A stretch of DNA of 64,000 nucleotides from the NCBI GenBank assembly GCA_938046585.1, contig CALIWR010000006.1, positions 124,001 to 188,000 of the forward strand, written 5' to 3'. The notes beneath the pieces are model-generated. The model was not told the DNA's origin. It saw only the letters and a program-made list of their open reading frames with translations, and made no database searches. Positions within the stretch are counted from its first letter, which is position 1, and the number at the start of each line of letters is the position of its first letter. Origin of the DNA: an uncultured Propionibacteriaceae bacterium. Lineage in GTDB: Bacteria; Actinomycetota; Actinomycetes; Propionibacteriales; Propionibacteriaceae. Made by a program: the position numbers and the translations under genes. Shown here in pieces: positions 50,469 to 58,893 of the stretch.

Positions 50469-51934
50469 CTAGTCAGCACCACTACGCCCGGTCTGGCTCA
50501 CCATCTGGTCACCGGCCAGCAGTTCGATGACCCGCTGGGCGTTCGGGCTGACGTTCTCCGGGGCCCGTACCGGCCTGGGCACGTCGGGGCTCCCGCCGCG
50601 ACCCCGGTATGGATCATCGCAGTCTCGGGAAAAGTCCGCAGCAAGGCTTGAAGTGCCTCTTCCTGGTCCTGGTCGGCGCGCGGCAGCTGGACCAACGCCA
50701 TCGGCGTGGTCCCGAGCGGGAATTGAGCCCCGGCATCCAGGTCGGCAGCGGTCACGGGCCGAGCCCGGGCGAAGGCCTCGGCGTACCCGTGAGAGGCCGG
50801 ACGGGGGCAGCTCCAACGAGGCAGCCGAGACCAGGGCCTCGGCGTACCCGTGAGAGGCCAGCCCACCGGCATGGCCGGTTCGGATCCGCAGGTCGACTAG
50901 GGTGATCGAGCCTTCGACACGGATTAGTCCAGTCGAGTCGAAGACATGCCGCGCCGCCCCCAGCCCGATCTGGTCCGGCTCGGCCACGAACCCCGGCAGA
51001 TCCTCGGGCGGTGCCGGCAAGGGGCGGGTCAGGCGCCTGACTCGGGCCGCCCGGGCCAGCAGCTGCCGCTCAATCTAGCCGCCCGCTGGCCAAGGCCGTG
51101 TCGATTGCAGTCGCCATTTCTTGCAGGGTCGGCCCGGAGCATGCGGTAGCGGGGAGTTCAGGCGAAGCAGGTCGGTACCAGTCTCCATGGCCCACACGCA
51201 GGCCTCGCCGATCCTGATCTGTGCACACGCACCGACCCTCCCCAGCGCGTCGGTGATCACCACGGTCTCGGGGTTGCTGCGGCGCACCAAGTCGGCGGCC
51301 AGCTCGACGGCGAGGCGGGCCTTTCCCCCAGTGCCAAGACCAGCAGGTGAGCGGTCATCACCGCCGCAGTGGGGACCTGCAGGAGGCGCCAGGTCCGGTG
51401 CCCGTATCAGGGCCGCATGGGAAGCCACCATCGCCAGCCCCCCGTGGCCTGGGAAATGCTTGGCACAGGCGGTGACGCCCGTCTCGGCGAGTCCGGTGAC
51501 GAAGGCTATGCCATGCTCGGCGACCAGTTCGGGCCGGTCGCCAAAGGCCCGGACCCCGATCACCGGGTTGTCGGGCTCAGTGGCCACGTCCAACACGGGT
51601 GCCAGGTCGAATTCAGCTCCGGCAGCGGACCGGGCCGCCCCAGGGCTACGGCAGCCCGGCGATTCAGAACCAGGTCCCCGGCAGCCCCTAACGCGATAGA
51701 GCCGGGCAGGATGAACCCGGTCGCAGCCTGCAACCGGGTGACGTCACCACCCTCCTCATTCCATACGATCAGCAGCTGCGGAAAGACCGCACGCACCTAT
51801 TCGGTGTGCTGACGAGCGCCGAACACGTCAGGGGTATTGCCGGCGAACAGACACAACTGACCCGAGGCCGTCGACCAAGGCCTACCGCAGCCATACGGCC
51901 AACGGCTCTCGAGGCGGGAATCAATCCCCGCCAT
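50469..51934 (-). pseudogene. Decayed GH3 beta-N-acetylhexosaminidase-like gene
   Basis: No single frame spans this stretch, but pieces of one GH3 (NagZ-like) protein follow in the right order in different frames: LCLFAGNTPDVFGARQHTE then an in-frame TAG at 51799-51797; LLIVWNEEGGDVTRLQAATG; a shift near 51630; FDLAPVLDVATEPDNPVIGV and CAKHFPGHGGLAMVASHAAL; another frame with AAVMTAHLLVLAL; then ETVVITDALG and METGTDLL; and a C-terminal part with VDLRIRTGHAGG. At least three frameshifts, one nonsense codon and a 25-bp direct repeat disrupt it. It is probably a former peptidoglycan-recycling enzyme gene, now inactive. Confidence 0.85.
50774..50859. repeat. 25-bp direct repeat inside the GH3 pseudogene
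   Basis: The same 25 bases (starting GGCCTCGGCGTACCC) occur at 50774-50798 and 50835-50859, offset 61 bp. Both encode SHGYAEA on the minus strand. The 61-bp offset is not a multiple of three, so the repeat event itself shifted the frame. Sequence between and beyond the copies is not duplicated. Confidence 0.85.
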
Positions 51935-51976
51935 CAGGACCCCTGAGCGCAACACGACGGGGCCGGCTCGAGCCGA

Positions 51977-52417
51977 TCAGACTTCGGTCGCTGAGCCGCC
52001 GGCCTTTTCGATCTTCTCTCTAGCCGAGGCGGAAAACGCATGCGCGCTCACCGTCAGCGCCACCGAGAGTTCGCCGTTGCCGAGCACCTTTACCAGTTGC
52101 CCGTCCCGGACGGCACCCTTAGCGACCAAGTCCTCGACCCGGACATCGCCGCCGTCGGGGAAGAGCTCGCCGAGACGAGCCACGTTCACGACCTGGTAGC
52201 TGACCTTGAACGGGTTCTTAAAGCCTTTCAGCTTCGGCAGCCGCATATGAAGCGGCATCTGGCCACCCTCGAAATTCTCAGGCATGGTGTGGCGGGCGCC
52301 GGAGCCCTTCGTACCACGGCCAGCGGTCTTGCCCTTCGAGGCCTCACCGCGACCCACCCGGGTCTTCTTGGTGTGGGCACCGGGGGCCGGGCGCAAGTGG
52401 TGCACCTTGAGCGCCAT
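51977..52417 (-). CDS. rplO: 50S ribosomal protein uL15
   Basis: 146 residues. MALKVHHLRPAPGAHTKKTR, then GRGEASKGKTAGRGTKGSG and the conserved GGQMPLHMRLPKLKGF are diagnostic; an acidic-basic variable C-terminal end follows. It is the last gene of the continuous spc ribosomal block; secY, which normally follows directly, is displaced by the GH3 pseudogene. Confidence 0.97.
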   Translation of the reverse strand: MALKVHHLRPAPGAHTKKTRVGRGEASKGKTAGRGTKGSGARHTMPENFEGGQMPLHMRLPKLKGFKNPFKVSYQVVNVARLGELFPDGGDVRVEDLVAKGAVRDGQLVKVLGNGELSVALTVSAHAFSASAREKIEKAGGSATEV

Positions 52418-52419
52418 GG

Positions 52420-52602
52420 TCAGTCAACCTCCTCAACGGTCACCAGATGCGAGACCGCGTTGATCATGCCGCGCACCTCGGGACGGTCCTCCAGAGTCCT
52501 GCTCTGGCCGATCCTCTTGAGGCCCAGCGTGCGCAGCGTGTCGCGCTGGCGCTGCCGGCCTCCAACGCTGGACCTCACCTGCGTCACCTTGAGCTGTGTC
52601 AT
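52420..52602 (-). CDS. rpmD: 50S ribosomal protein uL30
   Basis: 60 residues. MTQLKVTQVRSSVGGRQRQR and TLRTLGLKRIGQ are typical. The start at 52602 leaves one base after the rpsE stop; a longer frame starting within rpsE is unlikely. It sits two bases before rplO in the standard rpsE-rpmD-rplO order. Confidence 0.96.
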   Translation of the reverse strand: MTQLKVTQVRSSVGGRQRQRDTLRTLGLKRIGQSRTLEDRPEVRGMINAVSHLVTVEEVD

Positions 52603-52603
52603 C

Positions 52604-53203
52604 TCAGTGGCTCCCTTCGGCACGGGCTCGCAGCAGCGCGGCCGGGGTCACGTCTTCGACGGACTTGCCGCGACGGCGGGCGACCTGCTCCGGCTCCTCG
52701 AGGCTCTTCAGGGCCGCGACCGTGGCATGTACCACGTTGATCGCATTCGAGGAACCCAACGACTTGGCCAGCACGTCATGCACCCCGGCGCATTCGAGCA
52801 CCGCGCGGGCCGAACCACCGGCGATGACGCCGGTACCGGGCGAAGCCGGGCGCAGCATGACCACGCCGGCAGCCTTCTCCCCCTGTACCGGGTGCGGGAT
52901 GGTGCCCTGGATCCGGGGAACCCGGAAGAAGTGCTTCTTGGCCTCCTCGACCCCCTTGGCGATCGCGGACGGCACCTCCTTGGCCTTGCCATAGCCGATG
53001 CCGACGGTGCCGTCCCCGTCGCCCACCACGACCAGCGCGGTGAAGCTGAATCGGCGCCCGCCCTGGACAACCTTGGCGACCCGGTTGATCGCGACCACAC
53101 GCTCCAGGTACTGGTTACGGTCGCGGTCTGCCTGGGACTGGCCTCGACGGTCATCGCGACCGCGACGCTCACCGCCACCGCGGCGCTGCTGCATCTCACT
53201 CAT
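52604..53203 (-). CDS. rpsE: 30S ribosomal protein uS5
   Basis: 199 residues. An Arg/Gln/Asp-rich N-terminal extension of about 30 residues precedes the core YLERVVAINRVAKVVQGGRR; GYGKAKEVPSAIAKG and PGTGVIAGGSARAVLE follow. Contributes to decoding accuracy in the 30S body. It lies 14 bp after rplR. Confidence 0.97.
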   Translation of the reverse strand: MSEMQQRRGGGERRGRDDRRGQSQADRDRNQYLERVVAINRVAKVVQGGRRFSFTALVVVGDGDGTVGIGYGKAKEVPSAIAKGVEEAKKHFFRVPRIQGTIPHPVQGEKAAGVVMLRPASPGTGVIAGGSARAVLECAGVHDVLAKSLGSSNAINVVHATVAALKSLEEPEQVARRRGKSVEDVTPAALLRARAEGSH

Positions 53204-53217
53204 CGCTCAAACCTCCG

Positions 53218-53601
53218 TCAGAACCCGAGTCCGGCCTCGCGGGCACCCTCGGCGAGAGCGGCCACGCGGCCCTGATACTTGTTGCCGGCCCGGTCGAACA
53301 CCACCTGTTCGATCCCGGCCTTCTTCGCTCGCTGCGCGATCAGCCGGCCCACCTGCTTGGCCTTGCCGGACTTGTCGGCCTCTTGCCTGCGCAGGTCCGC
53401 TTCCATGGTCGATGCCGAGGCCAGCGTGGTGCCGGTGGTGTCGTCGATGACCTGGACGAACACATGCCGCGTGGAGCGGGTCACCACCAGGCGTGGCCGC
53501 TGCGCGGTGCCGAAGATGTTCTTGCGGCCCCGGTTCTGTCGACGCTGCCGAGCAGCCTGCCGATCGTTGAGCGTCTTGCGTACCGACAGCGAGATCGCCA
53601 T
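53218..53601 (-). CDS. rplR: 50S ribosomal protein uL18
   Basis: 127 residues. Recognised by RPRLVVTRSTRHVFVQVIDD, TLASASTMEADLR and the end FDRAGNKYQGRVAALAEGAR. Binds 5S rRNA. The ATG forms TGATG with the rplF stop; a GTG one codon upstream is possible. Confidence 0.96.
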   Translation of the reverse strand: MAISLSVRKTLNDRQAARQRRQNRGRKNIFGTAQRPRLVVTRSTRHVFVQVIDDTTGTTLASASTMEADLRRQEADKSGKAKQVGRLIAQRAKKAGIEQVVFDRAGNKYQGRVAALAEGAREAGLGF

Positions 53602-54143
53602 CACTTACCTGCCTTCCCGGCCTTGCGCCGGATACGCTCGCCGGCGTAATGCACACCTTTGCCCTTGTATGGCTCAGGCTTGCGGATCTTGCGGATATTG
53701 GCCGCGACCTCACCCACCTGCTGCTTGTCGATCCCCAGCACCGAGAACCGAGTGTTGGTCTCCACGGTGAAAGTGATCCCCTCGGGGGCGTTCACCACCA
53801 CCGGATGGCTGAAGCCGAGCGCGAATTCGATTTGGGTCGGGCTCTTAGCGGTGACCCGGTAGCCGACGCCGGTAATCTCCAGCTTCTTCTCGTATCCCTC
53901 AGTGACCCCGACCACCATATTGTTGACCAGGGTCCGGGTCAGCCCATGCAGGGACTTAGCCAGTCGCTCGTCGTTGGGGCGAGAGACCTCAATCTGACCA
54001 TCTTCGCGGCGCGTCACCAGGATCGGCTCCGGAACGGTGTGTTGCAGGCTTCCTTTCGGGCCCCTCACCGAGACGTGCTGGCCGTCGAGGCTGACCTCGA
54101 CCCCGGCCGGAACCGGGATCGGGAGCTTTCCGATTCGAGACAT
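53601..54143 (-). CDS. rplF: 50S ribosomal protein uL6
   Basis: 180 residues. MSRIGKLPIPVPAGVEVSL start, VNNMVVGVTEGYEKKLEITG in the middle and the signature PEPYKGKGVHYAGERIRRK near the end. It lies 15 bp after rpsH and overlaps the start of rplR. Confidence 0.97.
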   Translation of the reverse strand: MSRIGKLPIPVPAGVEVSLDGQHVSVRGPKGSLQHTVPEPILVTRREDGQIEVSRPNDERLAKSLHGLTRTLVNNMVVGVTEGYEKKLEITGVGYRVTAKSPTQIEFALGFSHPVVVNAPEGITFTVETNTRFSVLGIDKQQVGEVAANIRKIRKPEPYKGKGVHYAGERIRRKAGKAGK

Positions 54144-54158
54144 GTGAACCTCCTCAGA

Positions 54159-54566
54159 TCACCAGACGTAGGCGAGGACTTCGCCGCCGACGCTCTTGTG
54201 GTTGGCGTCCTTGTCGGTCAACAAGCCCTGGCTAGTCGAGATGATCGCGATACCCAGGCCGCCGAGGACCTTCGGCAGATCGTTCGACTTCGCGTACACC
54301 CGCAGGCCGGGCTTCGAGATCCGCCGTACCCCAGCGATCGAGCGTTCCCGGTTACGGCCGTATTTGAGGGTGACGGTGAGAGTCTTACCCACCTCGCCCT
54401 CCTTCGGCTCGTTCACCACGAAGTCAGCGATATAGCCCTCCTGCTTGAGGATCTCGGCGATCCCCACCTTGATCTTGGAGCTCGGCATGGTCGCCTGGTC
54501 GTGATACGCCTGATTGGCGTTCCGCAGACGCGTCAGCATGTCTGCGATCGGATCGGTCATCGTCAT
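54159..54566 (-). CDS. rpsH: 30S ribosomal protein uS8
   Basis: 135 residues. MTMTDPIADMLTRLRNANQA, GRNRERSIAGVRRISKPGLR and the C-terminal signature GIAIISTSQGLLTDKDA. An early 16S binder that in other bacteria represses the spc operon. A 129-bp gap without a recognisable gene separates it from rpsN. Confidence 0.97.
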   Translation of the reverse strand: MTMTDPIADMLTRLRNANQAYHDQATMPSSKIKVGIAEILKQEGYIADFVVNEPKEGEVGKTLTVTLKYGRNRERSIAGVRRISKPGLRVYAKSNDLPKVLGGLGIAIISTSQGLLTDKDANHKSVGGEVLAYVW

Positions 54567-54695
54567 GGCAGCAGTTGCCTCTTTCTCGCGGCGGTTTCTT
54601 CCGGTCCTGACCGGTTGACCTTCCGCGTTTCGGTCCGGGGATGCTCCCGGCAGCTGGTCAGATGGTGGGCCACGGCCCGGTGCAGCCGGCTGGGA

Positions 54696-54881
54696 TCACC
54701 AGCTGGACTTGGTGACACCCGGCAATTCGCCCTTGTGGGCGAGGCTGCGCAGGCAGATCCGGCAAAGGCCGAATTTGCGGTACACGGCCTTCGGCCGGCC
54801 GCACTTCTGGCACCGGGTGTACGCCCGGACGCCGAACTTCGGCTTGCGGGCCTGCTTGACCTTGAGTCCTGTCTTGGCCAC
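54696..54881 (-). CDS. rpsN: 30S ribosomal protein uS14, zinc-binding type
   Basis: 61 residues: MAKTGLKVKQARKPKFGVRA, then CQKCGRPKAVYRKFGLCRIC with the two zinc CxxC pairs, ending LPGVTKSSW. The short zinc form (S14 type Z) is encoded in the spc operon, the usual location; a zinc-free copy, if any, is not in this window. Confidence 0.97.
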   Translation of the reverse strand: MAKTGLKVKQARKPKFGVRAYTRCQKCGRPKAVYRKFGLCRICLRSLAHKGELPGVTKSSW

Positions 54882-54889
54882 CTACAGCC

Positions 54890-55543
54890 TCACTTCTTCT
54901 TCGCGATCATGGTCTTGGTCTTGGCGCCCTTCACTGGACGACCGCCCTTGCGCTTCACCTTTGCCACCACATCGGCGTCGGCCTTGAACGGGAAACCGAG
55001 ACGTTTCAGCAGCGCCCGGCCCTCGTCATCGGTGGTCGCCGTGGTCACGAAGGTGATGTCCATGCCCCGGAGCCGATCGATCTTATCCTGGTCGATCTCA
55101 TGGAACATGACCTGCTCGGTGAGCCCGAACGTGTAGTTCCCGCGCCCATCGAACTGCCGCGGCGACAGGCCTCGGAAATCCCGAATACGAGGCAGGGCCA
55201 GGGTCAGCAGCCGGTCGGCAAATTCCCACATCCGGTCCCCGCGCAGGGTCACGTGGCATCCGATCGGCATCCCTTCACGCAGCTTGAACTGCGCGATCGA
55301 CTTACGGGCCTTGGTCACCTGCGGCTTCTGGCCGGTGATCGCGGTCAGGTCACGTACGGCCGCATCGATGATCTTGGAGTCCCGCGCGGCCTCGCCGACG
55401 CCCATGTTCACCACGATCTTCTCCAGACCCGGGATCTGCATCACATTGGCGTAGGAAAACTCCTCGTGCAACGCCTTGGCGATCTCGGTCCGGTAACGCT
55501 GCTTAAGCCGCGGCATCGTCTTCGGCTGCATGCTATCGGTCAT
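54890..55543 (-). CDS. rplE: 50S ribosomal protein uL5
   Basis: 217 residues, with an N-terminal lead and a basic C-terminal extension GGRPVKGAKTKTMIAKKK beyond the standard length of about 180. IPGLEKIVVNMGVGEAARDS, KSIAQFKLREGMPIGCHVTL and MDITFVTTATTDDEGRALL are diagnostic. Binds 5S rRNA. Its ATG shares one base with the rplX stop. Confidence 0.97.
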   Translation of the reverse strand: MTDSMQPKTMPRLKQRYRTEIAKALHEEFSYANVMQIPGLEKIVVNMGVGEAARDSKIIDAAVRDLTAITGQKPQVTKARKSIAQFKLREGMPIGCHVTLRGDRMWEFADRLLTLALPRIRDFRGLSPRQFDGRGNYTFGLTEQVMFHEIDQDKIDRLRGMDITFVTTATTDDEGRALLKRLGFPFKADADVVAKVKRKGGRPVKGAKTKTMIAKKK

Positions 55544-55923
55544 CAGATCTTCTCCCCGGTCTTGCGAGCGATACGGACCGAACGGGTGGCGCTGTACTCG
55601 GAGCCGTCAGGACGTCGCTTGGTGACCTGCTCGCGGGTGTAGCCGACCCGGGTGGTCACCTCCTTGCCGTCCACCTTGACCACGAGAGCCACATTCGAGA
55701 CGTGAATCGGCGCTTCGGACGAGATAATCCCACCCTTCGTCACCCGCCCAGCCTGCGGCTGTGCGGCGCTGTCTTTCTTGTGCCGCTTGACGATGTTCAC
55801 GCCGGAGACGGTCACCCGCTGGCGTCCCACATCGACTGAGAGCACCTCACCGGACAGGCCCTTGTCCTTGCCGGCAATGACCCGGACCCGGTCGCCCTTC
55901 TTCACGTGCAATGACTTCGCCAT
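55543..55923 (-). CDS. rplX: 50S ribosomal protein uL24
   Basis: 126 residues. The KOW motif is KKGDRVRVIAGKDKGLSGEV; VNIVKRHKKDS and ISSEAPIHVSNVALV follow. Assembly initiator of the large subunit. It lies three bases after rplN. Confidence 0.97.
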   Translation of the reverse strand: MAKSLHVKKGDRVRVIAGKDKGLSGEVLSVDVGRQRVTVSGVNIVKRHKKDSAAQPQAGRVTKGGIISSEAPIHVSNVALVVKVDGKEVTTRVGYTREQVTKRRPDGSEYSATRSVRIARKTGEKI

Positions 55924-55926
55924 GAT

Positions 55927-56295
55927 TCAGATCACCTCGGGAGCGAGAGAGACGATGCGCATATAGCGACGCTCACGCAGTTCACGCGCCACCGGACCAA
56001 AGATCCGGGTGCCCCGCGGTTCACCGTCGGTCTTCAGAATTACGGCGGCGTTCTCGTCGAACTTAATGTACGAGCCATCGCCTCGACGCTGGCTCTTGGC
56101 GGTACGGACCACGACCGCCTTTACAACGTCGCCCTTCTTCACATTGCCACCCGGGATCGCGTCCTTCACAGTCGCGACGATGGTGTCGCCCAGATGGGCG
56201 TAGCGACGCTTCGAGCCGCCGAGGACCCGGATGCACAGCAACTCCTTGGCACCCGTGTTGTCGGCGACCTTGAGTCGCGTCTCCTGCTGGATCAT
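55927..56295 (-). CDS. rplN: 50S ribosomal protein uL14
   Basis: 122 residues, standard length. MIQQETRLKVADNTGAKELL, RYAHLGDTIVATVKDAIPGG and GTRIFGPVARELRERRYMRI. It begins 59 bp downstream of the rpsQ stop. Confidence 0.98.
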   Translation of the reverse strand: MIQQETRLKVADNTGAKELLCIRVLGGSKRRYAHLGDTIVATVKDAIPGGNVKKGDVVKAVVVRTAKSQRRGDGSYIKFDENAAVILKTDGEPRGTRIFGPVARELRERRYMRIVSLAPEVI

Positions 56296-56354
56296 CTGTT
56301 ACTCCTTGTCCTACCGGTTCCCCATCCAGGGCCTGGTGGAACTCGTTGGTGGGC

Positions 56355-56630
56355 TTACTTGGCCTTCTCGAGGATCTCGACCAGCCGCCAGCGCTTGGTT
56401 GCCGACAACGGGCGGGTCTCCATCACCCGGACGCGGTCACCCACGCCGGCCTGATTGGTCTCGTCGTGCACCTTGAGGCGCTCGGTACGGCGCATCACCT
56501 TGCCGTACAGCGCGTGCTTGACGCGGTCCTCCACGGCGACCACTACGGTCTTGTCCATCTTGTCGGAGACCACGACGCCCTCGCGGACCTTCCGGTAGCC
56601 GCGCTCGGCGCTCGACTCACTCATGCTCAC
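56355..56630 (-). CDS. rpsQ: 30S ribosomal protein uS17
   Basis: 91 residues. REGVVVSDKMDKTVVVAVED, KVHDETNQAGVGDRVRVMET and LSATKRWRLVEIL. Its start overlaps the rpmC stop by four bases (ATGA). Confidence 0.97.
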   Translation of the reverse strand: MSMSESSAERGYRKVREGVVVSDKMDKTVVVAVEDRVKHALYGKVMRRTERLKVHDETNQAGVGDRVRVMETRPLSATKRWRLVEILEKAK

Positions 56631-56860
56631 TTCTTCCCTTCATCCGGATCCGGCACGATCCCGAGGACCCGCTCCTGGATCACGGTGTAGATCCGCGCGA
56701 TGTCCTTTCGGACCTCGCGCAGCCGGCCGTGTGATTCGAGCTGCCCGGTCTGGTGCTGGAAGCGCAGGGCGAACAATTCCTCCTTCAGCTCCACCACCTT
56801 CGCATCCAGCTCGGCACGCGAAAGGCCGCGCAGATCAGCGGCGTTCAACGTCTTGGCCAT
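56627..56860 (-). CDS. rpmC: 50S ribosomal protein uL29
   Basis: 77 residues: LSRAELDAKVVELKEELFAL, FRHQ-type segment FQHQTGQLESHGRLREVRKD and IARIYTV. The tail is slightly extended. Overlaps rplP by one base and rpsQ by four. Confidence 0.96.
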   Translation of the reverse strand: MAKTLNAADLRGLSRAELDAKVVELKEELFALRFQHQTGQLESHGRLREVRKDIARIYTVIQERVLGIVPDPDEGKK

Positions 56861-57279
56861 CAGATTTCCCCTGCCTCCCGCTTGATGAAGCGCGCCTTGA
56901 ACGGAAGCTTGTGGATAGCCAGACGCATGGCCTCACGGGCGGTCTCCTCGTTGACGCCGGAGAGCTCGAAGAGCACCCGCCCTGGCTTGACGTTGGCGAT
57001 CCACCACTCCGGAGAGCCCTTGCCCGAGCCCATCCGGGTCTCGGCTGGTTTCTTGGTCAGCGGCCGGTCCGGGTAGACGTTGATCCAGACTTTTCCGCCA
57101 CGACGGATGTGGCGGGTCATCGCGATTCGCGCGGCCTCGATCTGTCGGTTGGTCAGGTACGACGACTCGAGCGCCTGAATGCCGTAATCGCCGAAGGCGA
57201 GTCTGGTACCGCCCTTGGCCTGACCGGTACGGCTCGGGTGGTGCTGCTTACGGTGCTTAACGCGGCGTGGGATCAGCAT
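56860..57279 (-). CDS. rplP: 50S ribosomal protein uL16
   Basis: 139 residues. MLIPRRVKHRKQHHPSRTGQ, IEAARIAMTRHIRRGGKVWI, and RMGSGKGSPEWWIANVKPGR. Lies near the peptidyl transferase centre. It begins one base after the rpsC stop. Confidence 0.98.
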   Translation of the reverse strand: MLIPRRVKHRKQHHPSRTGQAKGGTRLAFGDYGIQALESSYLTNRQIEAARIAMTRHIRRGGKVWINVYPDRPLTKKPAETRMGSGKGSPEWWIANVKPGRVLFELSGVNEETAREAMRLAIHKLPFKARFIKREAGEI

Positions 57280-57280
57280 G

Positions 57281-58078
57281 TCAGGCTCCTACGTTCTCCG
57301 TGGCCGGCGCCTCGGCGGCGGCCTCCTCGGCCCGACGGCGACCACCGCGCTCCTGGCGGCCTGCGCCACCGTCACGCCCCGGCCGACGGGTTGGCCGCTG
57401 ACGGCCAGTCGCGGCCTGCCGAGCAGCCTTCTGGGCGGCGCGCTCGGCGCGGGTGCCGGCGACGTCGCCCTTGTAGATCCAGACCTTCACGCCGATCCGC
57501 CCGAAGGTGGTCTTGGCCTCGTGGAAGCCATAGTCGATGTCTGCGCGCAGGGTATGCAGCGGAACCCGGCCTTCACGGTAGAACTCCGAGCGGCTCATCT
57601 CGGCTCCGCCGAGACGGCCCGAGCACTGGATCCGGATCCCCTGGGCGCCGGAACGCATCGCGGTCTGCTGCGCCTTGCGCATCGCGCGCCGGAAGGCAAC
57701 ACGGGCCCCCAGCTGCTCGGCAACACCCTTGGCCACCAGCTGGGCATCGATCTCGGGATTCTTTACCTCAAGAATGTTGAGCTGCACCTGCTTGCCGGTG
57801 AGCTTCTCCAGCTGGCTGCGGACCCGCTCTGCCTCGGCGCCGTTACGGCCGATAACGATACCCGGCCGGGCGGCGTACAGGTAGATCGTAATCCGCTCGC
57901 TACGCCGCTCGATCTCAACCGAGCTGATGCCCGCCTTGTCCAGTGTCTTATTGAGGTAGGTACGGATCTTGACGTCCTCGCCCACGAAGCTGGCGTACTG
58001 CTTATCGGAATACCAGCGGGTCTTGTGGTCGGTGGTAATCCCCAAGCGGAAGCCGTTCGGGTTGATCTTCTGCCCCAT
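57281..58078 (-). CDS. rpsC: 30S ribosomal protein uS3
   Basis: 265 residues. MGQKINPNGFRLGITTDHKT start, KH domain around AARPGIVIGRNGAEAERVRS, and FGRIGVKVWIYKGDVAG in the C-terminal domain. The last 50 residues form an Ala/Arg/Glu-rich tail, as in many Actinobacteria. Confidence 0.97.
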   Translation of the reverse strand: MGQKINPNGFRLGITTDHKTRWYSDKQYASFVGEDVKIRTYLNKTLDKAGISSVEIERRSERITIYLYAARPGIVIGRNGAEAERVRSQLEKLTGKQVQLNILEVKNPEIDAQLVAKGVAEQLGARVAFRRAMRKAQQTAMRSGAQGIRIQCSGRLGGAEMSRSEFYREGRVPLHTLRADIDYGFHEAKTTFGRIGVKVWIYKGDVAGTRAERAAQKAARQAATGRQRPTRRPGRDGGAGRQERGGRRRAEEAAAEAPATENVGA

Positions 58079-58080
58079 GC

Positions 58081-58575
58081 TCAGGCCTCCTTCTCGCTCT
58101 TCTCGCTGGCCGACGTCTCAGACTTCTTCTCGCTAGCCTTGTCGACTGCCTTCGTTTTCTTCCGCGGAGCCGGCTTGACCGCCTCCGGATGCGGCTCGAC
58201 CACGACCGTGATATGGCTGGCCCGCTTCAGGATCCGGCTTGCGGAACCCTTCGCCCGGGGACGAATCCGGCGCATCGTGACGCCCTCATCGACAAAAACT
58301 TGCGAGACGTACAGATCCTCGCGGCGCAGCCCGACGGTGGTCTCGGCATTGGCGGCAGCCGAGGCCACCACCTTGTACACCGGCTCACTGGCCGCCTGCG
58401 GCGCGAACTGCAGCACAGTGAGGGCCTCGTCCACGTCCAGCCCGCGGACCAGGTCAGCCACGCGGCGGACCTTCATCGGGGTCATCCGGACGTGGCGCGC
58501 GATGGCGTACGAGCCGGGGCGCTCCCCGAGCAGCGCCAAGCGGCGCCGTGACGGCCGCTGGGTGTTGGTGCTCAT
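58081..58575 (-). CDS. rplV: 50S ribosomal protein uL22
   Basis: 164 residues. The core runs from YAIARHVRMTPMKVRRVADL to RIRPRAKGSASRILKRASHI; a Lys/Ser/Glu-rich tail of about 40 residues follows. The exit-tunnel loop lies between these blocks. Start at 58575 (MSTNTQRPSRRR); an upstream ATG is in the rpsS gap region. Confidence 0.96.
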   Translation of the reverse strand: MSTNTQRPSRRRLALLGERPGSYAIARHVRMTPMKVRRVADLVRGLDVDEALTVLQFAPQAASEPVYKVVASAAANAETTVGLRREDLYVSQVFVDEGVTMRRIRPRAKGSASRILKRASHITVVVEPHPEAVKPAPRKKTKAVDKASEKKSETSASEKSEKEA

Positions 58576-58594
58576 TGTGTGTTCCCTCTTCTCG

Positions 58595-58876
58595 TTACCG
58601 GCGCCGGGCCTTCTTGTCATCCTTCACGTGCCCACGGAAGGTACGTGTGGGGGCGAACTCGCCGAGTTTGTGGCCGATCATCGACTCGGTGACGAAAACC
58701 GGCACGTGCTTGCGGCCGTCATGCACGGCGATCGTGTGGCCGATCATGGCAGGGCTAATCATGGAACGCCGCGACCACGTTTTGATAACGGTCTTGGTGC
58801 CCTTCTCGTTCTGCAGATCCACCTTCTTGGCCAGGTGGTCGTCGATGAACGGGCCCTTCTTCAGGCTGCGTGGCAT
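58595..58876 (-). CDS. rpsS: 30S ribosomal protein uS19
   Basis: 93 residues. MPRSLKKGPFIDDHLAKKVD, KTWSRRSMISPAMIGHTIAV and KLGEFAPTRTFRGHVKDDKK. The longer upstream frame reads through the rplB end and is not coding. It lies 17 bp after rplB. Confidence 0.97.
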   Translation of the reverse strand: MPRSLKKGPFIDDHLAKKVDLQNEKGTKTVIKTWSRRSMISPAMIGHTIAVHDGRKHVPVFVTESMIGHKLGEFAPTRTFRGHVKDDKKARRR

Positions 58877-58893
58877 GGTGTCTTCTACTCCGA

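Noticed and set aside
52040..53275. 411-codon plus-strand open frame
   Set aside because: Antisense to rplO, rpmD and rpsE.
54567..54695. 129-bp gap between rpsN and rpsH inspected for a small gene or RNA
   Set aside because: Only a short CCGGTC/GACCGG palindrome is visible; no start with ribosome binding site and no RNA signature.
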